Notes: generated by a model not told the origin, from the letters alone. A stretch of DNA of 64,000 bases from Fermentibacter sp964564435 (GCA_964564435.1 CAZMAT010000001.1:124001-188000); one strand, 5' to 3'. Numbered from the stretch's first letter, positions 8,642 to 17,528 are shown. Numbers and translations are program-made.

Positions 8642-10107
8642 GACCAGCCCGGCACGGATCGTCCATCTCCCCGTGGATCGCCCTGGCGGGGCTCCTGTCT
8701 GTGCTGGTCATCTTCGCATCGGGACCGCCCTCCTTCGACGCCATCGACGGAGCGGAGTTCACTGTAGCCTCGGACGGCCTGTCCATCGCACATCCGCCGT
8801 CACACCCCCTCTTCCTGATGCTTCTGCGCATCTTTCCCGGCCGCGGCTTCGCGTCGGGCCGGCTGATGCTGGCCATCCTCGGCGGCGCCACGGCGGTCCT
8901 CGCGGCGAAGGCGGCGGCAGGCCCGGGTGCGCTCAGGGCGCTTTCGGCCTGCGCCCTGGTGTTCTCCCCTCCGATACTCGCGCAATTCGACACCGTAGAG
9001 GTCTATGGCCTGGCCCTGTTCCTGGCGCTGGCGGCGCTTCTCCTCCGGAGTTCACCGGCCGGACCCTACCTCTTCGGGCTCTCGGTCTTCGGGGGCCATC
9101 CCCTCTGCGCACTCCTCGCACCTGTGCACATCGGCAGGCTCTGGAGGAGATGGTGGCCGCTGGCCCTGCCGGCGGCCGGCCTCGTGCTCTACGCACCACT
9201 AAGGGCGGCCTCTCCCTCCGCCCTGGATCCTCACTACACGAGGCCCGACACGCTTCGGGACCTGTCGGCCTTCTTCGGGATGTACTCGGGCAGGCTGGGC
9301 GGGATCTCGACGGAGGGATTCGCGCTCCTGGGACGCTGGACGGCGGCCGCGGTCTTACCCATGAGCTTCCTGGCGGCTGCGGGCAGGCCCAGGGCGGGTG
9401 AGATCGCAGCCCTGCTCCTCTCGCTCGGCCTGCTGGCCTTCTATGCCGTCCCCGATCCCGCCGGGATGGCATTCCCGGCCGTCCTCTCGCTCTGGCTGCC
9501 GGCTGCGCGTGGAGCCGGAAGGCTTTCAGGCAGCCGTTCGATCGTCGCCAGGGTGGCAGCACCGGCCTGCATGGCGGCGGTGGCCGCTCTCGGCCTCGCC
9601 GGATCGGTGCGCGGCAGTGACCGGATCGCGCGCACGATCTCGTGCGACATGCTCAGGGAGACCGATCCCGGGGCGGTCTACTGCACGACGGGGCACGACA
9701 CCTTCCACGCATCCTATCTGCTCTCCATCGAAGACCTCAGGCCGGACGTCATCCCATCCGACACCTACGGCAACTACTTCCATCTGTCACTCCGGGAGCC
9801 CTTCCCGGACAGCATCGGCGGGAGGCCCGTGGTCGCCACCAGAGCCTGGGAGAGCCCTTCGCTGAGGCTCTCGGGGCTGGTCTTCAGGCCGGCGGACTCG
9901 GAGGAGCAGGCCGTGCGGCTGGATGTGGAGGAGCTCCGGGCGGTCAGTCCGGATGCATATGCCACGGACCTCGCTGCCGAAGCCTTCGCGAGGCTGGCCT
10001 TGCAGGCATGCGGCACGGAGAGGGATTCCCTCTCCCGTCTCGCCATGTCGATGGCGGGAACCCGGACGACCCGGGCGAGACTGGAGGCGATGCTTGAAAT
10101 CCGGTGA
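8626..10107 (+). CDS. DUF2723-like polytopic membrane protein (TMEM260/GT-C type)
   Basis: A 493-residue membrane protein. The first extracytoplasmic loop carries DAIDGAEFTVASDGLSIAHP, followed by PSHPLFLMLLRIF. The order Asp...Gly-Glu-Phe...His-Pro-Pro...His-Pro matches the signature of DUF2723 proteins, whose eukaryotic member TMEM260 is an O-mannosyltransferase. About nine transmembrane stretches follow, then a soluble C-terminal part (GAVYCTTGHDTFHASYLLS, then DLRPDVIP) common in this family. AGGAG stands 8 nt before the ATG at 8626, and the gene overlaps its upstream neighbour by 16 nt. A glycosyltransferase role is inferred from family membership only. Confidence 0.8.
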   Translation: MDGGMRPARHGSSISPWIALAGLLSVLVIFASGPPSFDAIDGAEFTVASDGLSIAHPPSHPLFLMLLRIFPGRGFASGRLMLAILGGATAVLAAKAAAGPGALRALSACALVFSPPILAQFDTVEVYGLALFLALAALLLRSSPAGPYLFGLSVFGGHPLCALLAPVHIGRLWRRWWPLALPAAGLVLYAPLRAASPSALDPHYTRPDTLRDLSAFFGMYSGRLGGISTEGFALLGRWTAAAVLPMSFLAAAGRPRAGEIAALLLSLGLLAFYAVPDPAGMAFPAVLSLWLPAARGAGRLSGSRSIVARVAAPACMAAVAALGLAGSVRGSDRIARTISCDMLRETDPGAVYCTTGHDTFHASYLLSIEDLRPDVIPSDTYGNYFHLSLREPFPDSIGGRPVVATRAWESPSLRLSGLVFRPADSEEQAVRLDVEELRAVSPDAYATDLAAEAFARLALQACGTERDSLSRLAMSMAGTRTTRARLEAMLEIR

Positions 10108-12505
10108 GAAGCTCCTTCCTGCGGGTCTTCTGGCGGTCACGCTGGTGTGGTGCCTCACCCCCGTCTACAGCGAGAACATCTTCTGGCACCTGAGGAACGG
10201 CGAGGACATCCTGGACACGGGCACGATCAGGGTGGAGGACCCGTTCACATGGACCATGCGCGGGAGGGAGTGGATCCAGCAGGAGTGGCTGGCGGAGGTG
10301 GCATTCGCAGCGGGCTGGAGGGCCTGCGGGCCCCTCGGGCTGTCGATCGTCAAGGCTGCGGTCGTGCTGGCGGCGGTCTCGATGGCCGTCGCCGCCGCCC
10401 GCAGGAGGGGCGCCGCCTTCGCCGGGATCGTGCTGGTGGCCGTCTTCTGGCTGGCGGCTGCGCAGGCAAGGTGGTTCGAGCGCCCGCACATCTTCACGGA
10501 CATGTTCTTCGCGGCCTACCTCCTCATACTCTCTAAGAGGCCGGAGCCGCCAGCCGCCCTGGCCGTGTTCGTCCCCCTCCAGATCCTCTGGGTGAACACC
10601 CACGCCGGATTCATGACGGGGCTCATCCTTCTCTGCCTCCCGGTGCTCGATCTCCTGGTCGAGAGGAGGATGAAGGATGCAGCTGCCTGGATCACCGTCC
10701 CCGCCGCGGCCCTGCTCTGCTCGGGCGTCCATCCCAACGGATTCAGATCGCTCTCGTACCTGCCGGACTTCCTCCGGCAGCCCCTGTTCCGCGATTCGAT
10801 AAGGGAGTGGTGGAGCCCGTTCGATCCCAGGTTCGGCTCGGCATACCTCCCCGTGCTCCTCGTCCTCCTGGTGGTTGCGAGCGCCGTACTGGTGGCTTTC
10901 GCGGCCCGAACCGGAAGGATCCGCAGGCTTCCCCCCTCGGCCCTCGTAATGCTGGCCGGACTCTCTCTCGCAAGTGCCTTCGCCGCGAGAAACGCCGAAC
11001 TCCTTGCTCTGGCGGCCGTCTCTACCCTTCCTGCCCTGCTCGGCAGGATACCCTGGGGGCTGCCGGCCTCGGCGCTGTGCGCGGCCGCTCTGATCCCCCC
11101 GGTCTTCGGGCTTCCGCGGGAGTTCGGCCCTCCCCGCAGGTTCGGGCTGGGCATCGCCTGGGAGATCTACCCCGTGGGCCTGGCCGACTTCATCGAGGAG
11201 CACGGGCTCTACGGCAGGATCTTCAACACCAACGAGATATCAGGTTATCTGGAGTATCGGTTCGGCGAGAGGCTCCCGCTCTACATGGACGGGAGATGCC
11301 TGCTCTACCCCGAGGGCTTCTACGCGGAATACCTCCTCCTGGCCCAGGCGCCCGACAGCCTGTCGGCCCCGCTCCAGCTCGGGCTCCTTTCCGCGGCGGA
11401 CATCGAGATGGCCCTCTACGACTGGCCGGATCAGCGCGGTTCGACCGCCAACCTCCTGGCCGAACTGCCTGACTGGGAGCCGGTCTACTGGGACAGGCTG
11501 ACGGTGGCTTACGCCCTGGGCGACTGGCTCGAGGAGATAGGGGCGGAGTCGCTCTCCACCGGTGCGGTCGATCCGCTGTCGGCCGAGGATGTCATGTCCA
11601 GGCCGCTTTACCTCGTCCATTCCGGCATGATGCCTGAACTCCTCACGGCATGCGGCATGGATGGCTGGGATGCGCCCGGGGTCCTGGCCTGCTGCCTGGC
11701 CTGGCGCAGCGGAGAAGAGGCGCTGGCGAGGAGCCTGGCCGATTCGCTGGAAGACGCGGATCTGCGGGAGGATGCCCTGGAAATCCTCTCCGGGGAGGCC
11801 GGGACGGCAGGCCTCTCCGATACCTGGCCTCAGCTCGCGACGCTCGGCATCTGGGTCGCAGCCTCGGAGGGCCGTGTGGCCGATGCCGCAGCAGCCGCCG
11901 AGGAATCGGGAGACGGAGTGCTGGCCAGTTCCATTCTCGTCCATGGTGGTGCCGCACCGTCCGGGCTGACCGCCCCCCCGCCTCCATGGGTGCCCGAGCA
12001 CGCCTGGAGGGCTTACCGGGAGGGGACTGCCACTCCGGCCGAGGCCAGCGCGGTGCGGGCTTCAGCCGCATTCGCCTCCGGCGACGCCGCGACGGCCGTC
12101 ATGGAGGCCCGCTCGCCTGGCCCCGAGGATCCCGGACGACCCTGGTCGCTCTCGGTCCGGGCCATGGTACTGGCATCGACGGGGCTGGTGGACGAGGGGA
12201 TCGTGCTGGCGGACTCGGCCGTCGGGCTCTCCACCGACCCGTTCACGCTCCTCTCGGCGGGAAGGGTCCGCCTGATTGCCGGGAGGTCTGACGAGGCGGT
12301 GAGGCTGTTCGAGAGGGCGGCCGCGATGGCGCCGCAATCGGGGGATGCAGCGCTGGAGCTGGCTTCTGCCCTCTGGGAGTCGGGGTTTGTCGAGGCGTCC
12401 GTGGCTGAATACTCGAGGGCGGCATCCATCGGTGTCTACCTGCCGCCATCCGGCGTATCCAGGCTCGGATGGGGTTCCATCCTGACCGCGGGGGGCGGTT
12501 CTTGA
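10094..12505 (+). CDS. GT-C-like membrane protein with C-terminal TPR region
   Basis: An 803-residue protein. After one transmembrane helix comes ENIFWHLRNGEDILDTG, then DPFTWTMRGREWIQQEWLAE, the conserved acidic loop of a large family of uncharacterised GT-C-like membrane proteins found beside DUF2723 genes. About ten transmembrane helices extend to residue 380; the rest is soluble and ends in Ala-rich TPR-like repeats (SGDAALELASALWESGFVEA). I assign the rare TTG start at 10094 because GGAGG lies exactly 6 nt upstream. This makes a 14-nt overlap with the DUF2723 gene and implies coupled translation. Probably the last gene of this operon. Confidence 0.75.
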   Translation: MKSGEKLLPAGLLAVTLVWCLTPVYSENIFWHLRNGEDILDTGTIRVEDPFTWTMRGREWIQQEWLAEVAFAAGWRACGPLGLSIVKAAVVLAAVSMAVAAARRRGAAFAGIVLVAVFWLAAAQARWFERPHIFTDMFFAAYLLILSKRPEPPAALAVFVPLQILWVNTHAGFMTGLILLCLPVLDLLVERRMKDAAAWITVPAAALLCSGVHPNGFRSLSYLPDFLRQPLFRDSIREWWSPFDPRFGSAYLPVLLVLLVVASAVLVAFAARTGRIRRLPPSALVMLAGLSLASAFAARNAELLALAAVSTLPALLGRIPWGLPASALCAAALIPPVFGLPREFGPPRRFGLGIAWEIYPVGLADFIEEHGLYGRIFNTNEISGYLEYRFGERLPLYMDGRCLLYPEGFYAEYLLLAQAPDSLSAPLQLGLLSAADIEMALYDWPDQRGSTANLLAELPDWEPVYWDRLTVAYALGDWLEEIGAESLSTGAVDPLSAEDVMSRPLYLVHSGMMPELLTACGMDGWDAPGVLACCLAWRSGEEALARSLADSLEDADLREDALEILSGEAGTAGLSDTWPQLATLGIWVAASEGRVADAAAAAEESGDGVLASSILVHGGAAPSGLTAPPPPWVPEHAWRAYREGTATPAEASAVRASAAFASGDAATAVMEARSPGPEDPGRPWSLSVRAMVLASTGLVDEGIVLADSAVGLSTDPFTLLSAGRVRLIAGRSDEAVRLFERAAAMAPQSGDAALELASALWESGFVEASVAEYSRAASIGVYLPPSGVSRLGWGSILTAGGGS

Positions 12506-12587
12506 CAGGAAGGCCCCGCCCGGGCAGTTTCCATGTTCACGAACCGGCCCCCGCAGGCCGGTCTCCGGTCCGGAAGTGGGGTCTCAG

Positions 12588-14129
12588 ATGTCGATAATGA
12601 GCAGGATCAACGAGTTTCTGGCCAAGGCGTCAAGACTCATCCTCGGGGGTGGCCGCGAAGCCCTCGAGAGCCAGCGCAGGAAGGGCAAGCTCACCGTCAG
12701 GGAAAGGCTCGACGTCCTGCTCGACCCCGGGACGTTCCTCGAGACCGACCTCTTCGTCGAGCATTCCGCGTCGGACTTCGGGATGCACTCCAAGATGCTG
12801 GCCGGTGACGGAGTGGTGACGGGCATCGGCAGGGTCGACCACAGGCCCGTGGCGGTGTTCGCCCAGGACTTCTCCGTGGCGGGCGGCTCGCTCGGCAGGG
12901 CTCACGCCTCCAAGATCACCAAGGTGATGGACGCCTCCAGGGACATGCTGATCCCCCTCATCGGCATCAACGACTCGGGGGGTGCACGGATCCAGGAGGG
13001 TGTGGACTCGCTCTGCGGATACGGTGAGATCTTCTACAGGAACACGCTGCTCAGCGGCGTGGTGCCGCAGATATCGGTCATCCTCGGCCCGTGCGCCGGC
13101 GGGGCGGTCTACTCCCCCGCCCTCACGGACTTCGTCTTCGTCGTCGACCGCATATCCAACATGTTCATCACCGGCCCCCAGGTGATAAAGACCGTCCTGG
13201 GCGAGGAGATCTCCCCCGAGGAACTCGGCGGGGCCCGCACGCACTCCGCCATCACCGGCAACGCCCATTTCTTCGCTGACAAAGAGGAGGACGCCTTCGA
13301 GCAGGTGAGGAACCTCCTGTCCTACCTCCCCTCGAGTTCGAGGGAGGATCCTCCCAGGACCGCTCCGAAGCCCCCGAAGACAGCGCTCACAAGGGATGTC
13401 ATCCCCGAGGACAGGCGCAAGGCCTACTGCGTCAGGGACGTCGTCAGAGGGATAGTCGATTCCTCCGAATTCCTCGAGGTCCACGAGCACTTCGCGCGGA
13501 ACATCTTCACCGGCTTCGCGAGGCTCGAGGGCAGGACCGTCGGGATCGTGGCCAACCAGCCTCGAGTCCTCGCGGGCGTGCTCGACGTGGACGCATCAGA
13601 CAAGGCTGCGCGCTTCATCAGGTTCTGCGACGCATTCCGGATCCCGCTCATCACGCTGGTCGACACGCCGGGATACCTGCCGGGCGTCAACCAGGAGCAC
13701 ATGGGCGTGATCAGGCACGGCGCGAAGATCCTCTACGCCTACAGCGAGGCCACCGTTCCCAAGCTGACGGTGATAATGCGCAAGGCTTACGGCGGTGCCT
13801 ACATAGCGATGTGCAGCAGGCACCTGGGCGCCAGCTTCGTGGTGGCCTGGCCCACCGCCGAGATAGCGGTCATGGGCCCTGAAGGCGCAGCCAACATCAT
13901 CTTCCGCAGGGAGATCGAGGAGAGCAGCGACCCGGATGCCACCAGGCGCGAGAAGGTGGCCGAGTACGAGGAGAAGTTCGCCAATCCCTACGTGGCTGCA
14001 AGCAAGGGCTACGTCGACACCATCCTGATCCCGGAGCAGACCAGGGAGGCCCTGGTCCGCATCCTCGAAACGGCGAGGGTGCCGGATTCCGGCAGGATGC
14101 CGAGGCGGCACGGCAACATCCCGCTGTAG
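12588..14129 (+). CDS. Acyl-CoA carboxylase / decarboxylase carboxyltransferase subunit (PccB/MmdA type)
   Basis: A 513-residue carboxyltransferase that moves CO2 between carboxybiotin and an acyl-CoA, propionyl/methylmalonyl-CoA being most likely. Two crotonase-like halves are visible: the N-terminal half with INDSGGARIQEGVDSL and GPCAGGAVYSPALTDF, and the C-terminal half with VDTPGYLPGVNQEHMG, KAYGGAYIAMCSRHLG and VMGPEGAANIIFRR. Length and order fit PccB/MmdA. The ATG at 12588 follows GTGGGG; a GTG at 12576 and an ATG at 12597 are alternatives. The biotin carrier gene is 23 bp downstream, but no biotin carboxylase or membrane decarboxylase subunit is present, so the sequence alone does not separate a carboxylase from a sodium-pumping decarboxylase. 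Confidence 0.9.
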   Translation: MSIMSRINEFLAKASRLILGGGREALESQRRKGKLTVRERLDVLLDPGTFLETDLFVEHSASDFGMHSKMLAGDGVVTGIGRVDHRPVAVFAQDFSVAGGSLGRAHASKITKVMDASRDMLIPLIGINDSGGARIQEGVDSLCGYGEIFYRNTLLSGVVPQISVILGPCAGGAVYSPALTDFVFVVDRISNMFITGPQVIKTVLGEEISPEELGGARTHSAITGNAHFFADKEEDAFEQVRNLLSYLPSSSREDPPRTAPKPPKTALTRDVIPEDRRKAYCVRDVVRGIVDSSEFLEVHEHFARNIFTGFARLEGRTVGIVANQPRVLAGVLDVDASDKAARFIRFCDAFRIPLITLVDTPGYLPGVNQEHMGVIRHGAKILYAYSEATVPKLTVIMRKAYGGAYIAMCSRHLGASFVVAWPTAEIAVMGPEGAANIIFRREIEESSDPDATRREKVAEYEEKFANPYVAASKGYVDTILIPEQTREALVRILETARVPDSGRMPRRHGNIPL

Positions 14130-14152
14130 CCGCCCGCCCGAGGGGAGCAGAT

Positions 14153-14464
14153 ATGGATCCTGAGAGCCTCTGCATAGATTCGGCCATGTACGAGACCGAG
14201 ATCCCCAGGAACAGCCTTCGGCCCTATCAGGGGCTGCCTGATGCCCGCGACCTCAAGGCATTCATCCCGGGCACGGTCGTGGATGTGCGCGTCAGGGAGG
14301 GGGACAGGGTCTCCGCCGGACAGGTGCTCCTCCTGCTGGACGCCATGAAGATGCACAACGAGGTCTGTTCCGCCATCGAGGGGCGCGTGGCGCAGGTTCT
14401 CGTCATCAAGGGCGACAGAGTGGAGAAGAACCAGATCCTCGTCCGCCTGGACGCGATGGTCTAG
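14153..14464 (+). CDS. Biotin carboxyl carrier protein
   Basis: A 103-residue single-domain biotinyl carrier. Residues 35-103 form the barrel-sandwich fold, with the biotin attachment lysine in LLLLDAMKMHNEV. The AMKM tetrapeptide distinguishes biotinylation from lipoylation. The protein is shorter than classic BCCP because the N-terminal half is only a 34-residue linker, as in gamma subunits of methylmalonyl-CoA decarboxylases. A GGGGAG ribosome site precedes the ATG. It should swing carboxybiotin to the carboxyltransferase encoded immediately upstream. Confidence 0.9.
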   Translation: MDPESLCIDSAMYETEIPRNSLRPYQGLPDARDLKAFIPGTVVDVRVREGDRVSAGQVLLLLDAMKMHNEVCSAIEGRVAQVLVIKGDRVEKNQILVRLDAMV

Positions 14465-14557
14465 CTCCGTTCACCGGCGTGCCCGCGGGCGGCTGCCGGA
14501 GCGGTTCCCAGGAGTCTTGCGGCTGCGCCGGGGCCGGGGCCAGCGGCTGACATGGAG

Positions 14558-14585
14558 AAGGGGGCGGGCCGGGCCCGCCCCCCTT
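14558..14585. terminator. Bidirectional hairpin between convergent genes
   Basis: A 10-bp core stem GGGGGCGGGC with its complement and a CGG loop, flanked by AA and TT, lies between the carrier-protein stop (14464) and the TPR lipoprotein stop (14604). It can end transcription from both sides. The remaining spacer 14465-14557 shows no other feature. Confidence 0.65.
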
Positions 14586-14603
14586 GCACCATCGATCCCG
14601 GGG

Positions 14604-15893
14604 CTATTCGCCGCGGAGCTGCTGAGCGTGCTCCATGGCCTCTATGGCATCACTCCTGCGGTTCAGACGGCTGTAGGTGCTGGCGAGGTACTCCCACCAG
14701 TCGGCGTTGTCGGGATTGATCTCGAGAGCTGCCTCGAGGGCGGAGGCGGCCTCTTCGTCCCTCTCGAGCTGGTTCAGCGCCGCGAACTTCATGTAGAGAG
14801 TGTTGGCCCTCTCCTCGTCGGTGAGGTCGGGGAGGCCGGCCGCCTCGTCGAGCACGGTCATGGCGGAGTCGTACTCCTCCTGCATGAGGTAGGCCTGGGC
14901 GAGGTTCCCGAGGAGGACATAGCTGGGACCGTTGACGTCGCGCGCCGCCTCGAGCTCGGTGACGGCCTCGTCATACCTCTCCATCTCGAGAAGGGCTGCA
15001 CCGCGGGTGAGCATGATCTCACCGCGGATCGCCTGGGCGTCCTCGGGGGAGAGCCAGCCCTCGGCCAGCCCGGCGTCGACACCGGCGAGGGCGTCGTCGA
15101 ACACGGACATGGCCTCGTCATACGATCCGCGGAGCAGGTAGACCTGCGCGAGCAGGTTGAGGACATCGGCGTTGGTCGGATCGATCCCGACAGCCTCCTG
15201 GAGCACTTCGACCGCCCCGTCGAGGTGGGCCGCCGAGGCCTCTTCGGTGTCGGACATGCCTGCGAGCACCTTTTGGATCATGCCGGCGTTGTAGAGCGAC
15301 AGGAGGAACGTGCTCTCGGCATTGGCGAGAACCTCCTCTATCGCAGGCTTCTGGTCGGCGGGGGCGGACTCGAGCATTCCTGCCAGTTCCGCGACGTACT
15401 CCCTGCTGATGTCGGCCGAAGCCCTGAAGTGGTCGAGGGCCGTCTCGTAGTCGCTCTCCTGCACGGCCAGGTCACCCAGCATCTGGTCGAACTCGGGCCT
15501 GGCGGGGACCACTTCCCTGCCGGTCTCGAGGTAGCTCCTCGCGGAGGCGACGTCACCGCTGTCGAGAGAGAGGGCGGCCGCGTTGTAGAACACGAACCAG
15601 TACTCCTCGAGCTGGGGAGCCATCGCGGGATCGAGCTGGGAGACGTGCTGGAAGGATTCGGAAGCGCCTGTCCAGTCGCGGATGTTGCCCTGGGCCTTGC
15701 CGCGCCACATCCACAGTTCGGCGTTCTGCGACTCGCCGGCGGCTATCACGCTGTCAGCGAGATGGATGGCATCGAGATACTCGCCGTTCTGGATGTGGAC
15801 CTTCACGCCGGTGACGGCGGGGGTCGAGCATGCCGCGAACGCCATGACTGCGAGTGCGGCGGCGGCGGACAATGACCTGATACTCAGCGACAC
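14604..15893 (-). CDS. TPR-repeat lipoprotein
   Basis: A 429-residue outer- or inner-membrane-anchored lipoprotein. The signal VSLSIRSLSAAAALAVMAFA is followed by the lipobox Cys. The mature part is a chain of about ten tetratricopeptide repeats, with residues such as Gly-Asp/Tyr-Ala and Pro spaced at 34-residue intervals (for example ADVLNLLAQVYLLRGSYDEA and NADWWEYLASTYSRLNRRSD). Its partner is unknown. I chose GTG at 15893, which has GGAGG exactly 5 nt upstream; an ATG at 15905 is possible but lies within that ribosome site. It is preceded by a good promoter and appears monocistronic. Confidence 0.85.
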   Translation of the reverse strand: MSLSIRSLSAAAALAVMAFAACSTPAVTGVKVHIQNGEYLDAIHLADSVIAAGESQNAELWMWRGKAQGNIRDWTGASESFQHVSQLDPAMAPQLEEYWFVFYNAAALSLDSGDVASARSYLETGREVVPARPEFDQMLGDLAVQESDYETALDHFRASADISREYVAELAGMLESAPADQKPAIEEVLANAESTFLLSLYNAGMIQKVLAGMSDTEEASAAHLDGAVEVLQEAVGIDPTNADVLNLLAQVYLLRGSYDEAMSVFDDALAGVDAGLAEGWLSPEDAQAIRGEIMLTRGAALLEMERYDEAVTELEAARDVNGPSYVLLGNLAQAYLMQEEYDSAMTVLDEAAGLPDLTDEERANTLYMKFAALNQLERDEEAASALEAALEINPDNADWWEYLASTYSRLNRRSDAIEAMEHAQQLRGE

Positions 15894-15946
15894 AGGGGCC
15901 TCCATTCGTGTTGACCTGCAGCTTACATGGGGAAAAGTATCGTCAA

Positions 15947-15974
15947 ATTTTACCATATCCCTGGTCCAAGTCAA
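15947..15974 (-). promoter_or_regulatory. Putative sigma70-type promoter of the TPR lipoprotein
   Basis: On the minus strand TTGACT and TAAAAT are separated by 16 bp, ending 54 bp before the GTG start at 15893. Both boxes match consensus at five of six positions, which is unusual in such GC-rich DNA. Confidence 0.55.
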
Positions 15975-15987
15975 CATGTGCCGGCAC

Positions 15988-16016
15988 TTGACGCAGCAGC
16001 GGGCATTTCATAGTGA
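15988..16016 (+). promoter_or_regulatory. Putative sigma70-type promoter of the L,D-transpeptidase
   Basis: TTGACG and TAGTGA are separated by 17 bp and end 20 bp before the start at 16037. The -35 box is strong and the -10 box weak. It is divergent from the TPR lipoprotein promoter in the same 143-bp region. Confidence 0.35.
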
Positions 16017-16036
16017 AAGCGCCCACGGGGAGGGAA

Positions 16037-16486
16037 ATGGGGACTGGCACCTGTCTTCTGAAGATGATCCTGAGCCTTCTGCTGGCTTCAGCGGGTGCGG
16101 ATCTGCCGTCCGCAGGCGGGATATCCGAGCCTTCAAGGGCTGCGACCGTCATCCTCGACAGGCAGGTCGTGCTGTTCACCCAGGACGGCCACGAGGCCAA
16201 CCTGGCACTCGTATCCACGGGGCGTCCGGGTCATCCCACGCCGCGCGGCGAGTTCGAGGTCCTGTACAGGCACAGGGCGCCGATGTCCAGCCGGTATCAC
16301 GTCAGGATGCCGTACTGGATATGCATAGTCTCCTCGGGCGAGATAGGGTTCCACCAGGCGCCGGGGCCGAGTGCGCTGAGGCGCCTCGGCGAGCCGCTCT
16401 CACATGGCTGCATCAGGCTGGGGGCTCCCACCGCGGTCTGGGCCTACGAGTGGCTGACGAACGGCTCGAGGGTGGAGATCAGATAG
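16037..16486 (+). CDS. L,D-transpeptidase (YkuD domain), exported
   Basis: A 149-residue protein with an N-terminal export signal (MILSLLLASAGADLPSAG) and a single YkuD domain. The catalytic signature is LSHGCIRLGAPTAV, with the nucleophilic Cys and the His before it, and GHPTPRGEFEVLYR is the conserved strand-turn upstream. Such enzymes form 3-3 peptidoglycan cross-links or attach proteins to peptidoglycan in the periplasm. The ATG follows GGGGAGG by 3 nt; a second start inside the signal peptide is possible. It is convergent with manC, separated by only 4 bp, and the junction holds the palindrome GGTCTAGACC. Confidence 0.85.
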   Translation: MGTGTCLLKMILSLLLASAGADLPSAGGISEPSRAATVILDRQVVLFTQDGHEANLALVSTGRPGHPTPRGEFEVLYRHRAPMSSRYHVRMPYWICIVSSGEIGFHQAPGPSALRRLGEPLSHGCIRLGAPTAVWAYEWLTNGSRVEIR

Positions 16487-16490
16487 GGGT

Positions 16491-17528
16491 CTAGACCAGG
16501 TCGGGCCTCTCCCGTTCCAGGCGTGACACCACTTCCTTCAGCGACTGTGCGCTCGAATCCGCCATGACGAGGAGCACCCCGTCGGACTCCACGACGGAGA
16601 TCCCGCTCAGGCCCATCACGACCACGAGCCTCCCTGGAGCCCAGACGGTGCAATCGCCCCCGCCGACCGACAGCAGCTCCCCCCTCGAGGCGCCCACCCT
16701 CCTGGCCGCAGGCCAGTCGCCCACGTCGTCCCAGCGGAAGGAGGCCGGTATCATCGCCACCCTCTCGGCCTTCTCCATCACTCCGACGTCGATCGAGGCC
16801 GAGGGCAGGGCCCCGTAGGCGCCCGGGGAGGGCCTGACACCGGGCTCGAGCGCGGCCAGGCCGGCAGCCAGGCCGGGCATGCGCAGCCCGATCTCCTCGA
16901 GTATCCTGCCGGCCTTCCAGACGAACATGCCCGCGTTCCAGAAGTGCCTGCCGCTGGCGACGAAGGCTTCGGCCCTCCCGCGCGACGGTTTCTCGGTGAA
17001 GTGCAGGACACGGTGGAATCCACCGACATCTCCGCCCGACTCGAGGTAACCGTAGCCCGTCGCGGGCCTGTCGGGGCGGATGCCTATGGTGACGAGCCAT
17101 CCGTCGCCGGCCGGGCGCATGGCGGCCTCGATGGATTCCGTGAATCCTCCGGGATCGGGGATGACATGATCGGACGGGAGCACCGACATGAGGGCATCCG
17201 GGCCGGATCGGCGCGAGATCTCCCGGGCCGCCCACCCTATGCAGGCAGCGGTGTTGCGGCCTTCGGGCTCCAGCAGGAGGTTCTCCCCGGGCAGCCCAGG
17301 GACCTGTTCCATGACGAGATCCCCGAAGCCCTCGCCGGTGACCACCATGATACGCTCCAGCGGCACGAGCGGGAGAATCCTTCCGACCGTCATCGAGAGG
17401 AGGCTCCCCTGTCCCAGCAGGTCGATGAACTGCTTGGGCAGGTCCTTCCGGGAAACAGGCCAGAACCTGGTGCCCCGCCCTCCCGCCATTATCACGGCAT
17501 GGACCGCATCCGCACCGGGCGCCATCAT
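16491..17528 (-). CDS. manC: Mannose-1-phosphate guanylyltransferase
   Basis: A 345-residue nucleotidyltransferase making GDP-mannose from mannose-1-phosphate and GTP in the cytoplasm. It carries IMAGGRGTRFWPVSRKDLPK (nucleotide-binding and pyrophosphorylase motif), LPSDHVI for the metal-binding Asp, and FTEKPS and FWNAGMFVWK, all typical of ManC. It lacks the C-terminal isomerase domain of bifunctional enzymes, which agrees with the separate isomerase gene directly upstream. It overlaps that gene by 4 nt, and GGAGG lies 4 nt before the ATG. It is the last gene of the long leftward run that begins at 31059. Confidence 0.92.
   Translation of the reverse strand: MMAPGADAVHAVIMAGGRGTRFWPVSRKDLPKQFIDLLGQGSLLSMTVGRILPLVPLERIMVVTGEGFGDLVMEQVPGLPGENLLLEPEGRNTAACIGWAAREISRRSGPDALMSVLPSDHVIPDPGGFTESIEAAMRPAGDGWLVTIGIRPDRPATGYGYLESGGDVGGFHRVLHFTEKPSRGRAEAFVASGRHFWNAGMFVWKAGRILEEIGLRMPGLAAGLAALEPGVRPSPGAYGALPSASIDVGVMEKAERVAMIPASFRWDDVGDWPAARRVGASRGELLSVGGGDCTVWAPGRLVVVMGLSGISVVESDGVLLVMADSSAQSLKEVVSRLERERPDLV

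Noticed and set aside
12543..12562. The inverted repeat ACCGGCC/GGCCGGT before the carboxyltransferase gene, as a terminator
   Set aside because: A 7-bp stem without a T run in GC-rich DNA is expected by chance; kept only as a possibility.
14153..14464. Lipoyl carrier (such as GcvH) instead of biotin carrier
   Set aside because: The attachment motif is AMKM, which is specific for biotin, and the gene follows a carboxyltransferase.
16488..16497. The palindrome GGTCTAGACC between the L,D-transpeptidase and manC genes as an operator
   Set aside because: It lies between two stop codons, has only five base pairs without a loop, and no promoter is near.
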